Assembly: GCA_030538335.1 (NCBI GenBank)
Contig: JAUNUE010000006.1
Location: 1 to 17,163 of the forward strand
Direction: 5' to 3'
Source: Allobrachymonas sp.
Lineage (GTDB): Bacteria > Pseudomonadota > Gammaproteobacteria > Burkholderiales > Burkholderiaceae_C
Length of the DNA stretch: 17,163 nucleotides
The first letter of the stretch is position 1. Each line of letters opens with the position of its first letter. A model generated the notes under the pieces. That model saw only the letters and a list, made by a program, of their open reading frames with translations, had not been told where the DNA came from and ran no database searches. The position numbers were made by a program, and so were the translations under genes. This document shows, piece after piece, positions 13,760 through 17,163 of the stretch.

Positions 13760-15307
13760 TCAGTGAGTGGAGGAAGACACCAGCGCCCGTCGCATCTGGA
13801 TGGCTTCTGCCACATGGGCAGTTTCAACACTGTTGCTCTCCGCCAGATCGGCCACGGTGCGCGCCACACGCAGAATGCGGTGCATGGCGCGTGCGCTCCA
13901 TCCCAGCTTGCTGGCGGCATCGCGCAAAAAGCGGGCGGCATCGGTCTGCAACTGCACGGCGTCTTCAAGCGCCTGGCCTTGCAGCGCGGCGTTGGGGCAT
14001 TGCTGGCGTTTCAGTGCCCGCGCGCGTGCAGCCACGACCCGCATGCGTATGGCAGCAGAACTTTCACCGGCAGCGGCGTGCAGCAATTCTTCGGGCGGCA
14101 GGGCTGGCACTTCGATGTGCAGGTCGATGCGGTCGAGCAGCGGGCCGCTGAGTTTGCCTTGGTAGCGGCTGACCTGATCGGGCGTGCAGCGGCAATGCCG
14201 CACGCGGCTGCCCAGATAGCCGCAGGGGCAAGGGTTCATCGCGGCGATCAATTGGAAGTGCGCAGAAAACTGCATCTGCTGCGCAGCGCGCGAGATATGG
14301 ATCTGGCCCGTTTCGAGCGGCTCGCGCAGGGCTTCGAGTGCGGCACGGGGGAATTCCGGCAACTCGTCAAGGAACAGGACGCCTTCGTGGGCGAGGCTGA
14401 TCTCACCGGGGCGTGGCGGTGAGCCACCACCGACCAGCGCCACGGCACTGGCGGAATGGTGCGGAGATTGCACACGGCGGCGGCCCCAATCCGCCACTTC
14501 AAACTTGCCTGCCAGACTGGCTACCGCGGCGCTGGCGAGCGCTTCGTCGGTCGTCATGGGCGGCAGCAAACCGGCAAAGCGTTGCGCCAGCATCGACTTG
14601 CCTGCACCGGGCGGGCCGAGCATCAGCAGGCTATGGTTGCCTGCGGCGCAAATTTCCAGTGCGCGCCGCGCGGCTGCCTGGCCTTTGACATCTGCCATGT
14701 CCGCATAGTCGGGTTCTGGCATGCGCTCGGAAGGCTGCAGAGCGACCAGGCCACTGTTGGGGTCGCTAGCGTTTTCAGCCACGTTGCCTGCGGGCAAGAA
14801 GTGCCGCACCACATCGAGCAGATGGTGCGCACGCAAGACCTGTGCACCGGGCACGAGCGCGGCTTCTCCCGCACTTTCGGGCGGCAGCACCAGCGGCGCG
14901 GCATCGCCTTGCTGCAGCAGGGCTGCAGCCATGGCCAGCGCGCCGCGTATGGGGCGCAGGCTGCCGGATAACGACAACTCTCCGGCAAACACATGGCCTT
15001 GCAAGGCCGCTGCATTCAACTGCCCGCTGGCCGCGAGAATGCCCAAGGCGATGGGCAAATCGAAACGGCCAGAATCCTTGGGTAGATCGGCAGGTGCCAG
15101 GTTCACTGTTATCCGTTTGTTGCTGGGAAATTCCAGCCCACTGTTCTGGATGGCGCTGCGCACCCGCTCGCGCGCCTCTTTCACTTCGGTGTCGGCCAGC
15201 CCCACCAGGGTGAAGCTCGGCAGGCCGTTGGCCAGATGCACCTCTACCGTGATGGGCGGTGCGTGCAGGCCCATCAGGGCGCGGCTGGAGACGAGGGCAA
15301 GGCTCAT
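13760..15307 (-). CDS. comM: ComM/YifB-type AAA+ ATPase (Mg-chelatase-like helicase)
   Basis: A 515-residue protein of the ComM/YifB family. ComM is a hexameric helicase that promotes branch migration during natural transformation. The N-terminal ChlI-like domain (about 1-185) has SLALVSSRALMGL and GLPSFTLVGLADTEVKEARERVR (in pieces: GLPSFTLVGL 28-37, KEARERVRSA 43-52). The AAA+ core has Walker A GPPGAGKS at 231-238 and Walker B LFLDE at 311-315. The insert NPCPCG at 358-363 with Cys360, 362, 372 and 374 suggests a zinc site, followed by SGPLLDRIDLHIEV at 387-400. The C-terminal four-helix part ends near 510. The ATG at 15307 begins the family's usual start; longer in-frame openings upstream have no similarity. 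The gene diverges from the DMT exporter gene. The usual length of about 500-510 is kept, so it is likely functional. Confidence 0.97.
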   Translation of the reverse strand: MSLALVSSRALMGLHAPPITVEVHLANGLPSFTLVGLADTEVKEARERVRSAIQNSGLEFPSNKRITVNLAPADLPKDSGRFDLPIALGILAASGQLNAAALQGHVFAGELSLSGSLRPIRGALAMAAALLQQGDAAPLVLPPESAGEAALVPGAQVLRAHHLLDVVRHFLPAGNVAENASDPNSGLVALQPSERMPEPDYADMADVKGQAAARRALEICAAGNHSLLMLGPPGAGKSMLAQRFAGLLPPMTTDEALASAAVASLAGKFEVADWGRRRVQSPHHSASAVALVGGGSPPRPGEISLAHEGVLFLDELPEFPRAALEALREPLETGQIHISRAAQQMQFSAHFQLIAAMNPCPCGYLGSRVRHCRCTPDQVSRYQGKLSGPLLDRIDLHIEVPALPPEELLHAAAGESSAAIRMRVVAARARALKRQQCPNAALQGQALEDAVQLQTDAARFLRDAASKLGWSARAMHRILRVARTVADLAESNSVETAHVAEAIQMRRALVSSSTH

Positions 15308-15473
15308 GCGCTCAGGGAGTAAAGAGGTAGCGGCATTGTATGCACAGTGCGCGCAAACCGACGACAAAGGTGCTGATATTTGCAATGAGATCAGCTTGTG
15401 GTTGGACTTTGCAGAACGCGAGACAGCAGCCGGACTTTGGCCGTACCATTGCAAGCTTTTGTGTGCACCACGT

Positions 15474-15582
15474 ATAGTCATTCCGAAAAATAATTTGATG
15501 ATCAGTGCCCGCTCCGTTCGGGCTGAGGCCCTTCGATACCTCAGGGCGAACGGTGTCTGATTATTTTCGGGTTGGGCTATAC
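15474..15582. repeat. Imperfect palindromic element between comM and the DMT gene
   Basis: Nested inverted arms: GTATAG (15474-15479) with CTATAC (15577-15582), CCGAAAAATAAT (15483-15494) with ATTATTTTCGG (15560-15570, one base shorter), and the central REP unit. The two outer arms also place a CTATAC, -10-like, on each strand, so divergent promoters may lie inside the arms. Confidence 0.5.
15514..15553. repeat. REP-like unit of the CCGTTCG...CGAACGG type
   Basis: CCGTTCGGGCTGAGG (15514-15528) and CCTCAGGGCGAACGG (15539-15553) are inverted arms with two central mismatches and a ten-base loop starting CCCTTCGA. The wording resembles the widespread proteobacterial REP family containing CTTCGAC and CTCAGGGCGAACGG (recalled, not searched). 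Confidence 0.65.
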
Positions 15583-15591
15583 ATTCACCAC

Positions 15592-16482
15592 ATGACGCTC
15601 CCTCGTACCAGTACTAAAGACCCGGCCAAAGGCGTGGCGTTTGCCCTGTGCGCCATTGCGCTGTGGGGCAGTCTCGCGACGCTGGGTGTGAGCCTGCGCC
15701 ACGTGCCGCCGTTTTTGCTTACGGGTTTGGGCTTGTTGGCGGGCAGCGTAGTGGCGCTGCCCTTGTCACGAGGGCGCTTTGCCGATTGGCGGGTGCCGCT
15801 GCCCACCTTGCTGCTGGGCATAGCCGGGCTGTTTGGCTACCACGTGTTGCTGTTTGCCGCGCTGCGCCTGGCGCCGCCCGTGCAGGCAAACCTGCTCAAC
15901 TACCTGTGGCCGCTGGGCATGGTGCTGCTGGCCCCTGTGTGGCTGCGCGGTGTGCGCCTGCGTTGGCAGCACGTGGCGGCTGCATTGGTCGGATTTGCAG
16001 GCGCGGCGCTGGCCCTGTCTGATGGCGCCAAAGGCGGTGCCTCATTGCAGGCACAGGCAGATTCCAGTGCATGGCTGGGCTACGCGCTGGCTGTGGGCGC
16101 GGCCTTCACATGGTCAAGTTATTCGCTGCTCACGCAGCGCGTGGCGCCGTTCAAGACGGCAGCGATTGGCACCTTCTGTCTGGTCTCGGGTGTGCTGGCT
16201 TTGTTCTGCCACGCGGTGTTCGAGGTGACGCCTGCCTTGTCGCTGCGCGATGGGGTGCTGATTGCCGTGCTGGGGCTGGGGCCTTTGGGTGGCGCTTTTT
16301 TTCTGTGGGATGCGGCGCTCAAACGGGCTGATGCCCGCACCATCGGATTGCTGGCTTTCATCACGCCTTTGTTGTCAACCACTTTGTTGTTGCTGTCGCG
16401 AGGCGAGCCGTTGACGGGTACGCTGGTGGTGGCAACCGCACTGATTGTGGGAGCGGCGCTGGTGGGGGCGCGGGCACGGTAG
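15592..16482 (+). CDS. DMT-superfamily transporter with two EamA domains (YddG-like)
   Basis: A 296-residue inner membrane protein with about ten helices in two EamA repeats (roughly 12-135 and 160-295). The motif WGSLATLGVSLRHVPP in helix 1 and LNYLWPLGMVLLAP (near 103-116) are typical of the YddG group of aromatic amino acid exporters; the second repeat has TWSSYSLLTQRVAPF and ITPLLSTTLLLL. Proton-coupled or facilitated export of amino acids or other metabolites is the usual role, but the substrate cannot be read from the sequence. The ATG at 15592 begins just before the first helix and has no clear ribosome site; the frame is open further upstream only through the repeat, which is not protein coding. 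It diverges from comM. Repeats flank it on both sides. No strong reason to assume a linked pathway gene. Confidence 0.92.
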   Translation: MTLPRTSTKDPAKGVAFALCAIALWGSLATLGVSLRHVPPFLLTGLGLLAGSVVALPLSRGRFADWRVPLPTLLLGIAGLFGYHVLLFAALRLAPPVQANLLNYLWPLGMVLLAPVWLRGVRLRWQHVAAALVGFAGAALALSDGAKGGASLQAQADSSAWLGYALAVGAAFTWSSYSLLTQRVAPFKTAAIGTFCLVSGVLALFCHAVFEVTPALSLRDGVLIAVLGLGPLGGAFFLWDAALKRADARTIGLLAFITPLLSTTLLLLSRGEPLTGTLVVATALIVGAALVGARAR

Positions 16483-16525
16483 TTGTTGCACCCAACGTCA
16501 TTTCTGATTGATGCGAGAGGGATTC

Positions 16526-16598
16526 GTCATTCCCACGAAGGCGGAAATCCACGCTTGCACGATGCAACTCCTCTGGATTACCACCTCCGTGGAATGAC
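16526..16598. repeat. REP-like pair of the GTCATTCCC...GGAATGAC type
   Basis: GTCATTCCCACGAAGG...AATCCA (16526-16551) and TGGATTACCACC...GGAATGAC (16574-16598) are imperfect inverted arms. Between them TTGCA/TGCAA (16555-16567) forms a small inner hairpin. The sequence resembles the common proteobacterial repeat with TTCCCGCGAAAGCGGGAA, degenerated here. Confidence 0.65.
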
Positions 16599-16614
16599 TT
16601 CATGGTTGTTTTGA

Positions 16615-16670
16615 ACATGCGTAAGCCGGGTTCGTAAGTTGGAACCGCCAAAGGCGATTCCGACGCATGT
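16615..16670. repeat. Second palindromic repeat, ACATGCGT...ACGCATGT
   Basis: ACATGCGT (16615-16622) and ACGCATGT (16663-16670) are perfect 8-bp inverted ends. Inside, GTAAGTTGGAACCGCC and GGCGATTCCGACG form a second imperfect hairpin, recalling the widespread GTAGGTTGGGTT...AACCCAAC intergenic repeats. It lies 17 bases after the preceding REP pair. Confidence 0.5.
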
Positions 16671-16773
16671 CCCGCCGCCACACCACTCATACGGCAGAAT
16701 CTCCTGCGGAGGTTCTTCCCTACGAAAAATCCATGCCCACTATTTACGGTGATTTCAAGCAAAAAATGCTTGT

Positions 16774-16805
16774 GATTACCAGTGTTACTGGAAATCAGCT
16801 TTTTT
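16774..16805 (+). terminator. Intrinsic terminator facing recX
   Basis: GATTACCAGT (16774-16783), loop GTT, ACTGGAAATC (16787-16796): nine pairs with one A·A mismatch, then AGC and TTTTTT (16800-16805). The last T is part of the recX stop codon (minus strand). On the minus strand the hairpin also exists, with a T6 tract only about ten bases after it, so it may serve recX too. Confidence 0.6.
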
Positions 16806-17161
16806 CATCTTTTTGCGTTTTCTGCGTCCGGGTGTGCTTGCGCTTGCCGCAACACCTTGTGCACCACTTCGCCGCTGAAGCCCCGGCTGGCAAGAAAGCG
16901 CATGTGGCGAGCGCGCTCGGCGGGTGTCGCTGGCGGGGTGCCGAATTTTTTTTGCCACAGGGCAAAGGCGCGTTCCTGCTCGTTGTCGGCCAGGTCTTGC
17001 AACAGGTCGGCGCTGATGCTCTCGTCAATGCCTTTGCGCTGCAGTTCGTGGCGCAGGCGCGCAGCACCCAGCCGATCTGCCTGACGGTGCAAAAGCGCTT
17101 CGGCGGTGCGCTGGTCGTTGAGAAAGCCTTTGGCCTGCAGTTCGTCGAGTGCTGCCGTTAC
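16805..17161 (-). CDS. recX: Regulatory protein RecX, C-terminal part (5' end outside window)
   Basis: The last 118 residues of RecX, a small helical protein that binds RecA filaments and limits RecA activity. The frame is open from the right window end to the TGA at 16805-16807. Visible stretches are ALDELQAKGFLNDQRTAEALL, then RLGAARLRHELQRKGID (typical 'G...i..eL..kGi' repeat of RecX) and ERARHMRFLASRGFSGEVVHKVL near the end, matching the second and third three-helix repeats. In most Burkholderiales recA lies directly upstream, which would be just outside the window. The stop overlaps the T tract of a terminator. Lack of the N-terminal repeat is due to the window end, not truncation. Confidence 0.92.
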   Translation of the reverse strand, partial: VTAALDELQAKGFLNDQRTAEALLHRQADRLGAARLRHELQRKGIDESISADLLQDLADNEQERAFALWQKKFGTPPATPAERARHMRFLASRGFSGEVVHKVLRQAQAHPDAENAKR

Positions 17162-17163
17162 CT

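Larger units (their letters stand above)
16483..16773. other. Gene-free stretch with repeats between the DMT gene and recX
   Basis: About 290 bases without a credible gene. It holds two REP-like units listed separately and a small hairpin, TCTCCTGCGGAGG near 16690. The + strand terminator at its right end lies 290 bases from the DMT stop. Translation of the first repeat on the minus strand gives FRLRGNDE, a known artefact of this repeat family. Confidence 0.55.

Noticed and set aside
15308..15481. N-terminal extension of ComM by 58 residues
   Set aside because: ComM proteins begin at the MSLAL start chosen; the extension has no similarity and the space is needed for a promoter.
16361..16762. 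A 133-codon minus strand frame over the DMT gene end and the repeats
   Set aside because: Its FRLRGNDE part is the standard translation of a REP-like repeat and the rest overlaps the DMT gene.
1..17163. CRISPR array, insertion sequence, prophage or integrase
   Set aside because: No regularly spaced direct repeats, transposase or phage proteins were found on either strand.

Overview
This window reads as chromosomal DNA of a betaproteobacterium, most likely order Burkholderiales, family Comamonadaceae. That placement is an inference from high GC content (by eye roughly 60-65% in most genes), the order malate dehydrogenase / CoA ester lyase-like protein / aconitase B, and the look of RuvB, ComM and a type-B L31. 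Nothing here identifies a species. There is no insertion sequence, phage gene, integrase or CRISPR array.

Left part (1-4865, + strand): a TCA-cycle segment. It holds the 3' end of mdh, a CitE/HpcH-type CoA ester lyase-like protein, a secreted protein with a Lys/Ala/Pro linker and a C-terminal domain resembling lysozyme inhibitors of the MliC type, and full-length acnB. A strong bidirectional terminator closes it.

Middle part (4871-9927, - strand): tRNA-Thr(CGT), a multi-spanning GT-C-like membrane protein, ribosomal protein L31 type B with its own promoter and terminator, an unusual six-helix membrane protein carrying a PstS-like binding domain, and ruvB. The PstS-like gene overlaps the end of ruvB and is probably translated with it. 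An ArnT/GT39-type glycosyltransferase (+ strand, 10125-11771) diverges from ruvB and ends at a terminator that abuts the convergent ppk2.

Right part (11886-17163): class I ppk2 (- strand) has a good candidate Pho box upstream. It is followed by a two-gene block of small unknowns with an AT-rich upstream region, then comM (- strand), a divergent EamA/DMT exporter (+ strand) and the 3' part of recX (- strand, cut by the window end). The spaces on both sides of the DMT gene carry three different REP-like palindromic repeats.

Functionally the window is mostly housekeeping: TCA cycle, recombination and competence (ruvB, comM, recX), translation, polyphosphate metabolism and envelope glycosylation. 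The less ordinary items are the six-helix PstS-like fusion coupled to ruvB, the Pho box before ppk2, the basic-linker MliC-like protein, and the small gene pair between ppk2 and comM.
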